This document shows, one piece after another, positions 32,911 through 44,606 of a stretch of DNA of 64,000 bases (positions are counted from its first letter, which is position 1; every line of letters starts with the position of its first letter). The DNA is from Anaspis maculata. Lineage: Eukaryota; Arthropoda; Insecta; Coleoptera; Scraptiidae. Position numbers and translations under genes: made by a program. Below the pieces are notes generated by a model. The model did not search any database. It was not told the origin of the DNA and worked only from the letters and a program-made list of their open reading frames with translations. The stretch is taken from assembly GCA_949128115.1 (NCBI GenBank), contig OX421966.1:35047042-35111041 (forward strand). The letters are read 5' to 3'.

Positions 32911-33787
32911 GAATTTTTCGTCTGCTTTCGCATTGTGAAGCCAAGAAAGTCTACGCAGCGCTCTCAAGGGTAATCTTGTCTCAGGCCTTTTGGAAACTTT
33001 TTGTATATATGACAATATTTCCTTTATCAAGACAACTATTACTCTATGCACATCGATTTCCACCCTAACAATGCTACTGGCTGTGTTTTGCTTCAGATAA
33101 AAAAGCTTCTTGAAGAAACCGAGCTGCAGTCTTTCAAGTTCCGACGCGTGTGCTAAACCCCAGGTGGTGACGCAATACGTAAAGGTGGGAACCAAAATAC
33201 TGCGATATAGTTTATTGATGCATCTCCAATCCGTAATGTTATTTTTGACGATAATTCTTCTGATAGTTCCTCCTGTGATATTGCTCTTGGTAATTATTGA
33301 TTTCACATGTTCGTTAAATGAGCCGTTAAAATTAAAAGTTACTCCCAAGTATTGATATCTGTTTACAACTTCAATGATCTTGCTTTCAAATGTAAAAGTA
33401 TATTGTTTTGATTTTGCTCCTCTTCTAAAAATCATAATTTTTGATTTCTCGGGGTTTAAATTAAGTTTCATTTCGCTACAGTAATCACTAAGAATGTCCA
33501 GGTTTTTTTGTAGAGCTGAAGGAGAATCCGCGAGTATTACGATGTCATCCGCGTACTGCAACGTCAAAATGTCACCGCCTCCGTCCAAAGACACCCCTCT
33601 CGCACCCCTACTCAGTAGATATTTTTCAAGTTGACCAGTAAACAATATATAAAGGCTGGGGCTCAGACAGTCCCCCTGCAGTACACCCCTTGAAACATTG
33701 ATCCTGACTGTACTGTTTGAATCGGCCTCCAGTAGTATAGTTGCGTTGGTATAAAGGCTTTTAATTGTTCTGATAATTTTTGAGCGA
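32911..33787 (-). pseudogene. LINE reverse transcriptase, 5'-truncated
   Basis: The minus-strand frame contains RT motif B (GVLQGDCLSPSLYILF), motif C (QYADDIVILADS, both aspartates intact), motif D (LNPEKSKIMIF) and the YLGVTFN region, then the thumb. The upstream motif A Asp lies beyond the truncation, so the domain is incomplete. At its 3' end the frame runs into the inserted 409-bp element, which supplies the last residues and a stop. It is a different family from the LINE at 8996-11013: the motif C context and the presence of a terminal CCHC differ. Confidence 0.88.
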
Positions 33788-35145
33788 TGCTCAAAATTCA
33801 ACGTTCACCTATTTCAATTCAAAATTGATTACCGTGTTTTGAAAAATAGTGCTACACTTGGATTAGATCAGCATTAGCCAAGCAGAAAACTTATTTGACA
33901 AAAATGAGGTGAGTTCCTGAACCATTTCAACAACTTTTTGGTCTTGAATATTTCGAAAGAAACCTGCCGATATCCAGCTATTTAGTCGATGAGCCAGGAG
34001 CCAAAAATCACGATTTTGGTTTCCACCCTGGGGACTTGACGTGTCATACCTTTTTGGATTCCCCACAACACCAGCATGAAAATAAGCCATAATACGTTTT
34101 TGTATCGAGTAGCTTAAGACCGCCATCTTGAAAAAACCGCGCCAAATATGTAGTTCTTGTGGTTTGTATTTTTTTTCTCATCAACGGCACCTCCAATGGG
34201 AAAAATGAAGCTGAATAAAATTGAACAACAAAATTTACTATAAATATCGTTTAGCACCGTTCTCTGACAGGTCTCGTTACTCAAAATATGACAGTTCATA
34301 GTTTAGCTATGGCGAATTTCTTTATTTAACAGTTTCAAGTACATCCAATGATATTTATACAAACCGAACTTCACGTCATTGTCTTTCTAGCGTACTTTAC
34401 TAGGAATGCTGCTCTTAGCGGCATTTTGATGTCCGTCTGTCCATCGGTCTAACTGCCCGTCTTATCAATTAATTTCTCCTGAACTAGAAGACCTAGCGAG
34501 AATCGACTTCTTGTGTGTAACATGTATTCACCGGAGAATTGAATTAGGAAAAAAATAATTTCTCAAACCGTCGCCATCTTGATCCGCAATGTCAAATTTT
34601 CTCAAAAGTGATCCGATTTTCATAAAACTTGAAATACACGCATGTTTTATATTCAATAGTATGATTCCAATGTTTTCTTTTTGATCCGCCGCCATTTTGT
34701 CCGCCATGTTGAAATTGGTAAAACTGGTCCGATTTTGATGAAAATTGGAACCTAGTCGTGTCTTGTGTACGCATTGATGGTTTTCATGTTAGTTCTACGA
34801 TTTGCGCTATATTGATGTGCCACATGGAAATTAATCTCCAGCTGTCACAAAATCAATTTATTCAAATATTTTCTGAACAAGGGGTTTCCGATGTGACTGA
34901 AAAACTTGTTGATAGAAATCGGTTTTTGTTGGCTCTTTTTTACAAGTAGGAATTCCTTCAAAGAAAAATATACGGGAAATGCTATGAAATTTTCGAAATC
35001 TGCAAAAAAAATTGAAAATTCTTTAATTTTTCTTTGAAAATCTGGAAACCAGATAGCAACGCCTATACATATTAATTCAAGAAAGTCGCATAGTGAATTT
35101 GAACTTTCTATTTTTCAAAAAAAGGTACTAAAAATGGTTTCTACT

Positions 35146-35899
35146 AATGGGGTACTTGTCCAATTTTTTTTTAATTGGCTCAATTGATAGTATGGGTGAC
35201 TATTCAATTGTCAAAAATGTAACCAATAAAGAAGGGTTATTTCAGCAATTTCCACCAATAAGGCTATGATTATATGAAAATTGCACTAGTGTAATTTCCG
35301 GTACGGAAATACAATTATGGAGGATGAAATTGGAAAATCGTTTCGTTCGAATTGTCATGCCAAATACATCTCGAGACTTCGTAATTACAGGAAATTTTTG
35401 GCTTTCAATAATTCGTGCTTGTTGGGTACAGAAATGACCACTCGCGCTTCGAGCTCGTGATCATTCCAGTTACCAACAGGCACTCATATTTGTCAGCTCA
35501 AAAATTTCCGGTAATTACTTAGTCTCTTGTTGTATTATATATGAAAATATGGTACGCAAATTTTTTCTTCCTCTCAAATTCCCAAAATTGCGGCCGTAGT
35601 GCCTGTTTTAAAAATATATTTGTGACGTTACAAATATACTAAAAACTAAACAAACAGCATGTTGGGTTGAAAGCTCAAAAAACTGTTAAGAGTGGCATCA
35701 CAATATTTGAAAAATACAGACATACAAATTTCAGTGAAGTTTTCGTACAATTACCAACCCTTTGAAAAAAAAAATCGAAAAAAATCTTCTCGACCAATGG
35801 ATATATTTTCCGGAAATTTTTAGGAAATGCTTTTTATTACTCTTGTTGATGATTAAAAGTATTTCCAGTCAAATCCGTTTCATTGGCAAGTACCCCATT
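35146..35899. mobile_element. 754-bp AATGGGGTACTT element at the foldback tip
   Basis: The ends AATGGGGTACTTG and its inversion CAAGTACCCCATT are exact. It sits where the two arms of the 33983-37072 foldback meet. Shared blocks link it to the 409-bp copy at 32502-32910. It is itself enlarged by a hairpin at about 35380-35520. Confidence 0.75.
35380..35520. mobile_element. Hairpin MITE nested in the 754-bp element
   Basis: GTAATTACAGGAAATTTTTG at the left is mirrored by CAAAAATTTCCGGTAATTAC at the right, and inner pairs continue (GTTGGGTAC / GTTACCAAC, CGCTTCGAGCTCG near the tip). It is about 140 bp with a near-complete stem. No TSD was assigned. Confidence 0.65.
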
Positions 35900-38800
35900 C
35901 ATTTTTTCATGTTCACTGGAAAACCATAATTGGTACCTTTTTTTTGAAAATAGAAAGTTCAAATTTGGTATGCGACTTTCTTGAATAAAGATGTATAGAC
36001 GTTGCTACCTGGTTTTTGAATTTTGGAAGAAAAAAATCAAAAAATTCAATTTTTTTTTTGCAAATTTCGAAAATTTAATAGCATTTTCCGTACATTTTTT
36101 CTGGAGAAGTTTCTACTTGTAGAAAAGAACTAACAAAAACCGATTTCTATCCATCAAGTTTTCCAGTCACATCGTAAACCCCTTGTTCAGGAAATATTTG
36201 AATAAACTGATTTTGTGACAGCTGGAGATTAATTTCCATGTGGCACGTCAATATGGCGCTAATCGTGAAACAAACATAAAAACCATCAATGCATACACGA
36301 GACACGACTAGGTTCCAATTTTCATCAAAATCGGACCAGTTTTACCAATTTCAACATGGCGGACAAAATTGCGGCGGATCAAAAAGAAAACATTGAAATC
36401 AGACTTTTGAATATGAAACATGCGTGTATTTCAAGTTTCATGAAAATCGGATTACTTTTGAGAAAATTTGACATTGCGGATCAAGATGGCGACGGTTTGA
36501 GAAATTATTTTTTCACTAATTCAATTCTCCGGTGAATACATGTTACACACAAGAAGTCGATTCTCGCTAGGTGTTCTCGTTCAGGAGCAAATAATTGATA
36601 AGACGGACAGTTAGACCGATGGACAGACGGACAGACGGACATCAAAATGCCGCTAAGAGCAGCATTTCTAGTGAAGTACGCTAGATAGACAATGACGTGA
36701 AGTTCGGTTGGTCTAAATATCATCGGGTGTACTTAAAAATGTTGAATAAAGAAATTTGCCATAGCTAAACTATGAACTGTCATATTTGGAGACCTGTCAG
36801 AAAACGGTGCCAAACGATATTTATGGTAAATTTTGTTGTTTAATTTTATTCAGCTTCATTTTTCCCATTGGAGGTGCCGTTGATGAGAAAAAAAATACAA
36901 ACCACAAGAACTACATATTTGGCGCGGTTTTTCCAAGATGGCGGTCTTAAGCTACTCGATACAAAAAAGTATCATGGCTTATTTTCATGCTGGTGTTGTG
37001 GGGAATCCAAAAAGGTATGACACGTCAAGTCCCCAAGGTGGAAACCACTCGAGTCCTCTGGCTCAACGACTAATTCTTTTCGAATCTCGTGTGTGTCACC
37101 AACAAAGCTTTTATCTTTTCCCGAAGCTTGCTGAAGCTTTTATCTAATTGGAATAATATTCTCATTTTCTATATTGGTTCTTTGGGCTTTGGGCTCTCAA
37201 GATTATAAGTGGTTCTTTAGGTTATTTAATGGGCAGGTTAGGTCAGGTTCTTTCTTCAAGTAATTTTTTTTGCTGGTCGTTTTGTGTGAAAATGGGTTCA
37301 GTGTTTCAGGTTTATTGTTATTTGTATGTTGGGAGGCTCACTAGTTTCTTTTCGTGTATTTCATACCTAAAATACACAAAACTCTGTTCTTAGTACCAGC
37401 AGCCAGCCACAAACTATACTATCGTGTTATCAAATGAATTCTTGATACATGGGTAGGCTGTGGCCTGGTGAAATTCAGGGATGCAAAGCTGCTTTTGGCT
37501 TGGGCAGAGCCTGCCTAAATTACAAATTTAATCAATCGCACTATACGGGGTGTTTCAGAAGTGAGTACCTAGCTATACAGGTGAAAACTTAAACCTGTTT
37601 GAATTCAGTAATTCAATAACCAAAAACATTTTACCACAAACCTCGGACAGGTCGATTTTTAAATCTGAAATGCCACATTTTGATACCAATTACGTGACCT
37701 TGACAGTACCAGGGGCGGCGCAAGGTACAAGAGCCCAATTCTTTTGATTACAATGGGGAAGGGGTAAAAAAATGCAATTTTTATCTTCGTTTGATTCTCT
37801 ATCTTACCTTGAAAAACAATTGAAATCCTGCCTCACAAAAACAAATGGCGGCGTTCAAAAGGTTAGTGTTTCTATAAAAAAGGCATTTTCTTTAAATCTG
37901 AAGCAAGTACCACCTGTTGAGCCATCTTAGCTTTAAACACACTGATAACGTGACCTATTGACAACACCAATGGCAGCGAAAGGAAAAGAGAATGCCACCT
38001 TTTTGATAGGAACCGTGATACTGACTTTTGAAGCTCTTCAAAAGTTTCTCCTGCAAAATTTTGATTAGAGACTTTGTTTTCGAGATATTTGTGTGTGAAA
38101 TCTCGGAAAACATCTCAAAATCTTCACGTTCAATGACCCAGAAAAAATTTCCCCTGAAACTTCTCATTTCTTGACAAAAATGGCGGTTCATTAACTTAAA
38201 AGATCTCTAAAACCTATTTCACATAAGAAATCATGAGTTTTTTTGGATTTTAATTTTTGGACCTTTGAAAGTGATTTCGAGATATTTTCCAAAGTTTCAA
38301 ACCCAAATATCTCGAAAACGAAGCCTCTAATCAAAATTTTGCATTAGTTACTTTTTTTTTCTAAATTGAACGTAGAATCTCTGAAAATTGGAACGATTCT
38401 TGAAATCATTAGGAGACTAAAAAATAGGAAAAAAGGGGGGGCACGCCTTATTATCTTCGCATCTAAAAATGTTTAAGAGAATGCGTTGTCATTGCTTAAT
38501 AGAGACTTCTCTTAGTGAACTTTGGCACAAATTTCAACAAAATCGGTTGAACTGTTTGAAAGTTATGCAAAAAAAACGATTTATTAATTTCAACTTTGAA
38601 GAGCTATATTCCCGTTACTGTTCGCTTTTGAACAGGGTGTTTTGAGGAAAGTCTATTAATTTTTTTAAGCTCCATCGATTGTCAAAGTTTCCGCGATTAA
38701 GAACCGGACACCCTGTATAGCCTCGCACATCCTCTTGGTGTGGAAGGTAGGTGCTACCGAGGTACGTGTGAGCTTTCTGCGAAGCGCTCTCATTTTTGAA

Positions 38801-41025
38801 TCTTGCAATATGAATTTGAAAACGTCTTGCGTGTCTCTTGATCCCAATTTTCTCAGCTAGTACTCCCAACATAAGAAACATAAATTCCTAGATGAATTTC
38901 CTAACTGTGCAATTTACTTTACCATTACCGCAGGCTGTGCGATTTACTTTACAGAATACGTCACGCTGTGCGTAAGGACTCACTTATTTGTGGCCGTATT
39001 GCGTGAGGAAACGGTGTTCACAACATTATGTTGGCAACGAAGGTAACAACCAATCGGCGCTCGAGTTTTTGGCACAACAGAGCTCAAATATAATGCCACT
39101 CCAACATTATTTCTTTACAGAAACACCCCCTCAGGTTTCTAATTATGCGGTATTCATCACTTGTGGTAGTGGTCGTAGGTAAAATAGAATAAAACAGCGT
39201 GAATTTTGGATGTAAGAGGTTCTTACACTGGATATTACCTGTAAGTATTTTGTTATTCTACAGGGTACGCCATTATTATGGGAGACTCGATTGAACCTAC
39301 GCCGTTGCGGATACCGAAATGAACCAAAGGTCATCACAAACGGGAGACTAAAGTGTAGTTTGTAAAATTATTGTGCCCCATACAGGTGCCCTATTTTTGC
39401 AAAGCAGCCTTCAACTCAACTTCTTTAAATGGCACTCTCGTTTATCTTGACATGATTTGATTTTTCATTTTTCAGGTTTTATACCGGGTGATCATTTGAA
39501 AACTATCCACCTGCAATATCTCCCGATTCCTAGTGCAAATGTCTTTGAGCAAAAACAGGTCGATTTTTATATCGAGGGGGACATCTGAAACATACATTGG
39601 AGAATTTATATCTTAAGCCCCCTCGCCCCCACTTACCCCAACTTTGAAATTTCAAATGACACCACCTACCTTGCGATACATCAAATTAAAGAGAATTGAA
39701 TTCTCTTTCTAAAAAAAATATTTTGAAATTTTTCAACCCCACCCCCTGTTCTTCCTAAAATTCTCTGAGTGTCCAAGTTAATATTCTTGACCTCCATTTC
39801 CCTCCAATACAGTAAACGTCATCCTGCACAGCATCGAAAGAGAAAATTTTCTATAAAAAAAGTGCCACCCAAATTTACCCCTTCGCTCCCCCCACCTGAC
39901 CTCAAAAATTTAAAATGTCAATACCCACTTTATAATACATCAAATTGAAGGAAATTGAATTTCTCCCTAAAAAAGATTTTTTCACAATTTTTAAAGCCCC
40001 CCATTGCCCCCCTAGAATACTCCAAATGGCCAATTTATTGAGGGAGGGGTCGAAAATTTCAAAAAAAATTTTTTCGGAAAGAGAATTCAATTCCCTTCAA
40101 TTTGATGTATCACAAAGTAGGTGGTGTTTTATTAAATTTGAGAGTTGAGGTGGGGGAGAGCGAAGGGGTGAATTTAGGTAGCACTTTTTCCACCGAAAAT
40201 TTTCTGCTTCGATGCTATCTAGGATGACGCCAACTAAATTAAGAAAAAAATGAGGGGTCCAGAATATAAAATGGGACAGTCAGAGAATTTTTAGAGAAAA
40301 GGGGGTGGGGCTGAAAATTTTGAAAATATTTTTTTCAGAAAGAAAATTTAATTTCCTTCAATTTGATGTATCGCAAGGTAGGTAGTTTCATTTGAAATTT
40401 CAAAGTTGGGGTGAGTGGGGGCGAGGGGCAGGGCCGGCAACAATAGTGGTGCTGACGTGCTCAAGCACCACACGTAATCCGAAGAGGTGGTGCTGAGCAC
40501 CACATGTGAAAAATGCTAAAATTGAAATTGGCGCCATAGCACTCCAATTTACCAATTTTGAGAATTTTTGTTTTATTTTGAAAGTTTTATTTATGTATCA
40601 TTACCTAGGATCATTACCCCTATATTATACAAGTGTCCCAGAATGCGAAGTAGCCAACGGCCTATGGAAGTCCAGATGACACTAAAAGACCTCTATGTTT
40701 TTTTTGCGAGAGCTCAATATTGAACGAGATACAGCTCTTCAGAATTCGAATTTTTTTTATTGGTTTTTCATGAATAATAATTCATAAACGGGTGAAAGTA
40801 TTTGGCTGAAATTCGCCAGAGTCTTGTTTAGAATGGTTCCCCACTTTTGGCACAATTTTACTTGATTTCAACCCACAGAGTATTTCAACCAGTGGTGAAA
40901 CAATTGAAAATTGAAATAAAAAAAAAATCGGATGCCGGAAAAAATATGTAGGGGCCTCTAATTTCTTCCGGGCTATCTCCCATATGCGTTTGGCTACTTT
41001 ATTTTGGGACAGCCTTTACCTATAG

Positions 41026-41979
41026 CAGTGGCGGCTCGTGAGTTTTTTGCAAGGAGGGCTCAAGTTAATAACTAACTCGCGAGCTGAGAACTATAATGTT
41101 CTATTTGCACTTTTTGTAGAAAATGGGTTTCAAACTTCGAACCAGCAAAACATGGACAAAATTTTTCCTGATTTGAACAATTAGATCAGAAACAAGAGGA
41201 AGAGAAGAAGTTTTTCCTTTTCCGTTTCTAATCTAATTGTTCATATCATGAAACATTCCGTCCATGTTTTGCTGGTTCGAAGTTCGAAAAACATTTTCCA
41301 CAAAAAGTGCAGATAGAACAGTTGTCAGCTCGCGAAATAACTAAACTCGAGACAAAAACTTTTTTTTGTCGTATCTGCATCACAACCATGGAGTTTGAGC
41401 ATTTACTGTTTTGTAAAAATTACGTGTGAATGCACCACGACTTTTATTCTTGCGGGTTCGATTTGCTTTATATTCAGTAAATCAATGCTGTAGTCGGACG
41501 TCCGTTGTTTTTTTGCATTTACTTTTTCTTGTAGGCCTGATGACCTAAATGTACCTTTTTTAGGTCAACTATCTTCATGTTTGCAAACTGTTAACTAATC
41601 GAAGTGTACATAAATAATTATATCGATTATTTCAATCGGCTGGGGGCTCGGGTGACGGAGCCCATCACCTGCAGTATAGAGCGGGAGCCGCGTCTCGCGT
41701 TGCCATGGTTACGGAACATGTTTTGCGCGGGTGCACCCCGGCATCACCGCATCGGCGATGGGCGCTGAATGCGGAGCCCAAGACGAACTTCTTCGACCGT
41801 GCGATCGCTTAGAATTATTTTGTTACAATATTAATTGACTAATATTGCACTGAACCAAATTTTTGGAATAAGTATAATCAATAAAATGCATTCCATGTCT
41901 TTCTACTGATAAAAATCTCTTGTCGCCTTTAGCGTTGGGGGGGCGCCGCCCTTGAGCCCTCCCGCACCAGCCGCCACTG
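41026..41979. mobile_element. hAT-like element B nested in A, CAGTGGCGGCT termini, 8-bp TSD
   Basis: ACCTATAG is duplicated at 41018-41025 and 41980-41987. The ends CAGTGGCGGCT and AGCCGCCACTG are exact inverted repeats. It is 954 bp and non-coding. Its left part contains a foldback at 41061-41345. Confidence 0.92.
41061..41345. repeat. Foldback nested in hAT-like element B
   Basis: AACTCGCGAGCTGAGAACTA at the left is mirrored by the region TTGTCAGCTCGCGAAATAAC at the right, and the inner arms match (TTCGAACCAGCAAAACATGG / CCATGTTTTGCTGGTTCGAA). The tip lies near 41205, at a purine-rich AGAGGAAGAGAAGAAG. The arms are about 135 bp. It may be a fifth nested insertion or an inherent part of the hAT element. 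Confidence 0.75.
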
Positions 41980-42544
41980 ACCTATAGTATATTTTATTCA
42001 AATATGACGTGTGCCTGAATATTTTTTTTTCAAGTTCAGACTTCTAAACTTCAATCGCCTGCGCCGCTGATAACCCCCCCCCCCTCACAGTCCTTTTTCT
42101 GAAATATTCAATAGTCAGCACTACACGTTCAAATCCAAAGTTGCTGGCCCTGGCGAGGGGGGTGAATATAGAAATTTGCCAATGTATGTTTTGGATGTCC
42201 CCCTCGATATAAAAATCGACCTGTTTTTGCTCGAAAAAATATTCACTAGGAATCGGGAGTTATTGCAGGTGGATAGTTTTCAAATGATCACCCGGTATAT
42301 CCTTTTAGTTTCTGCAATTCGCTTCAACCTTCCAGGAGTAAATATCTTTGTTTAAAAAAATGCGTTGGCAGACACTTGCTCTTTATTTTGCCCTCCTGTT
42401 TGCAATGATATTTTGTTCTCAATTGTTGCTTGTAATGGCTTATTTCTCCCTTTTACAATATAATTTACTATTTCTAAAAATAGCATTGGTGGAAATTGGC
42501 TTATTTAAATGAAACAATACTAACGTGAATTTCTTTTGTTGCAG

Positions 42545-42684
42545 TTATCCAACAACAGTGATATTAGTGAGCAGTGGGCGAGGCAGTGAGTGATTAATAT
42601 GTAGCCAGTGAGTGAGTGTTTAGTGCGTGACCATAAGTGATCAGCGTGAAATATGGAGCCAAACGGAGGACTTTGTTACTTACG
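42545..42684 (+). other. Exon-like module with splice signals, copy 2
   Basis: Same 140-bp length as 19988-20127 with few differences. The acceptor TTCTTTTGTTGCAG and the donor ACG|GTGAGT are both kept, as is the ATG that opens MEPNGGLCYLR. Confidence 0.4.
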
Positions 42685-43692
42685 GTGAGTTTGACTATTC
42701 TTTCTAAGAAAAGCTTGGAATCAAGTTTTTCCGAAGCTTGATCCAGTATCGTTTATTTGCTTTGAATTATTACTATTTTCACGTTTGAGGTTGATTCTTT
42801 AGGTTCGAAAGGTTATAAGTGGTCCTTTAGGCCATTTAGCTGATCCTTTGGGGAACTTTTTGTGGCATTTCTGGTCCTTTCGGGTGAAAACGGCTCCAGG
42901 GTTTTGGGTTAATTTTTATTTGTAGGGTTGGGTGACTCCATAATATTTCTACCCCTCACCGTTTTAAGGCAGTGACGGCATCGAAATTTGTTTCAACAGC
43001 AACCACTATTTTTTTTTCTATATTTGGATAGATTATAAAATTCTGATCTTAACAACATGCACATATACCGGGTGATCATTTGAAAACTACCCACTTCACC
43101 TGCATTAACTCCCGATTCCATGTGAAAATGTCTTCGAACAAAAACAGGTCGATTTTTATATTGAGGGGGACATCTATAACATACATTGGCGAATTTCTAT
43201 CTTCAGCCCCCTCGCCCCCACCTACCCCAACTTTGGAATTTCAAATGACACCACCTACTTTGCGATACATCAAATTCAACAGAATTAAATTCTCTTTCTG
43301 AAAAAATATTTCTAAAACTTTTAACCCTACCCCTCTTCTTTTTTAAATTCTGAGTGTCCAATTTAATATTCTTGGCCTCTCAATTCTCTTCAATGCAGTC
43401 AACGTCATCCTGCACATCATCGAAAAAGAAAATTTTCTATGGGGAAAATTGCCACCCAAATTCACCCCTTCGCCCCCCCCCCCACCTCTAAAAAAATCTA
43501 AAATGGCAATACCTACTTTGTGATACATCAAATTGAAGGAAATTGAATTCTCTCCCTGAACCTCGCCCTGAACACAATTTTCCTTCCTCCTTGAATAATT
43601 CAAATGTCCAATTGAATGGGGGAGGAGTTGAAAATTTCAAAAAAATAGTTTTCAGAAAGAGAATTTGATTTCCTTCAATTTGATGTACTAGG

Positions 43693-44606
43693 TCATGAAG
43701 GCGCGCCTTCAACCAAAAGTCAGGTGGTCCTGAACATTGAATAAACTTGAAGATTGAATAATCTCGAAAACTGAATAATCTTGAAAATTGAATAAACTCA
43801 AAAAATGAATACCCACCCTTGAAATTATTCGAATTATAATTTCCGTCAACATTACTTTTTCATTCGTTATTGTTGAACACACAATGAAAAAGAAATCAAT
43901 TTTTGAGATCATTAACATTTCATAGCTTCAAATTTCTTCTTTCCAAAATCGGATATGTCGAGTGATATGTATAAGATTCGGAGGCCACCATAATTGAAAT
44001 GTTCCAGGAATATTTTCAAAAATTTCAATTAAGATCAGTCAAACGCTATTCCAGATATATTCACAAAGTCACTATTGCAATTTTGGTGTTCTAATTGACC
44101 GTTATAACACTCGATAACAACGTAATCTAATGAGATGCTACCTAGGTACCTACTCATTTTACTTTCATTAAGCTTGGAGCATAATAATAGGCAACACAAC
44201 ATACAACAGTAACCTTCGCTGTTGTACAACACAACCACACTCGGATGTAGACAATCAAACATACTCCACCAACTAACCAAACCCCTCAACTAATGTAGGG
44301 GAAGAGTGTCTAAACTAACGCAATCAAATATGGATTATTTTATAAAAAGGACCGAACTTTCGGCAGAACACCAGCATTAAAAAACTTATTCTGAAAACTG
44401 TGACCAAATATCCTTTTATGATCATGTTCGTTTTCACGTTTATTACTTCTTGTGATACAGTCTCAGTGTTCACAGTCACTTCAACGTCCCCTATCCCTAC
44501 CAGTTCGTTTCAAGCTACTTACTTGACCACGTGATCAAGTTCGAAATTCGAACAGCGCAATCGCGTCCATGGCCTTGAAGTGGACATCTCTTTTCTAGAG
44601 TAAGGA
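43693..44606. other. Unclassified insertion with a 17-bp minisatellite
   Basis: The host arm phrase TTTGATGTATCACAAAG is split between TTTGATGTA (43680-43688) and ATCACAAAG (44606-44614), so about 0.9 kb was inserted. At 43737-43815 a unit like ATTGAATAATCTTGAAA repeats about 4.5 times. The rest, including several overlapping short frames, shows nothing recognisable. No clear terminal repeats were found. Confidence 0.55.

Larger units (their letters stand above)
31747..33788 (-). mobile_element. 5'-truncated LINE, interrupted by a 409-bp insertion
   Basis: The reading direction is leftward. The 3' end is at the AT-rich ATT-type trinucleotide tail (31747-31790), preceded on the minus strand by an AATAAA. 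The 5' truncation point abuts repeat H copy 4 at about 33788. Coding sequence is the RT domain (32911-33787) and the C-terminal zinc-knuckle region (31966-32500), separated by the AATGGGGTACTT element. No TSD was read because the sequence left of the tail is not H. Confidence 0.85.
33983..37072. mobile_element. 3.1-kb foldback, TAGTCG...CGACTA termini, 3-bp TSD (ATT)
   Basis: H sequence CCAGCTATTCTTTTCG is split here, leaving ATT on both sides (33980-33982, 37073-37075). The ends read TAGTCGATGAGCCAGGAGCC and the inverse of TAGTCGTTGAGCCAGAGG. The arms exceed 1.1 kb and include a degenerate GTCY run (34428-34460, 36600-36640) and CGCCATTTTGTCCGCCATG-type words, the same vocabulary as the GTCY core-repeat elements at both ends of the window. 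The tip carries the 754-bp AATGGGG element. The subterminal phrase GCCAGGAGCCAAAAATCA matches GCCAGGGAGCAAAAATCA in the foldback at 47202. Confidence 0.82.
40429..42152. mobile_element. hAT-like element A, CAGGGCCGGCAAC termini, 8-bp TSD
   Basis: GCGAGGGG is duplicated at 40421-40428 and 42153-42160. The ends are CAGGGCCGGCAAC and, inverted, CAGGGCCAGCAAC. Ends of CAGNG type with 8-bp TSDs are diagnostic of hAT elements. The interior includes no transposase frame that I can recognise and hosts a second hAT-like element. Confidence 0.9.
39484..42295. mobile_element. Foldback transposon, CCGGGTGATCA termini, TA TSD
   Basis: H copy 2 reads GGTTTTATATATCC at 19732-19745. In copy 4 that site is opened, with TA duplicated at 39482-39483 and 42296-42297. 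Termini CCGGGTGATCATTTGAAAAC are inverted exactly. Without the internal hAT insertion the element is about 1.08 kb and almost wholly self-complementary, with its dyad near 40028. Each arm contains two diverged copies of a block with CTTCAATTTGATGTATC (about 266 bp apart, 40097 and 40363). No coding region is seen. A second family member is at 43068-49085. Confidence 0.9.
33788..43067 (+). repeat. Macro-repeat H, copy 4 (interrupted)
   Basis: Block b resumes at 33788 (TGCTCAAAATTCAACGTTC). It is interrupted by a foldback (33983-37072), continues 37073-37430, then the palindromic block (37432-37520), block d (37521-38035), block f (38040-38640), block g (38640-38900) and block h (38900-39483 and 42296-43067) around a further insertion. 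A 6-kb element then begins, after which a scrap of block i (49086-49190) appears. It lies 5.6 kb beyond copy 3, separated by foldbacks, a SINE and a LINE. Confidence 0.75.

Noticed and set aside
34592..36723. Mirrored frames suggesting a gene pair
   Set aside because: They are the two arms of the 33983-37072 foldback read on opposite strands.
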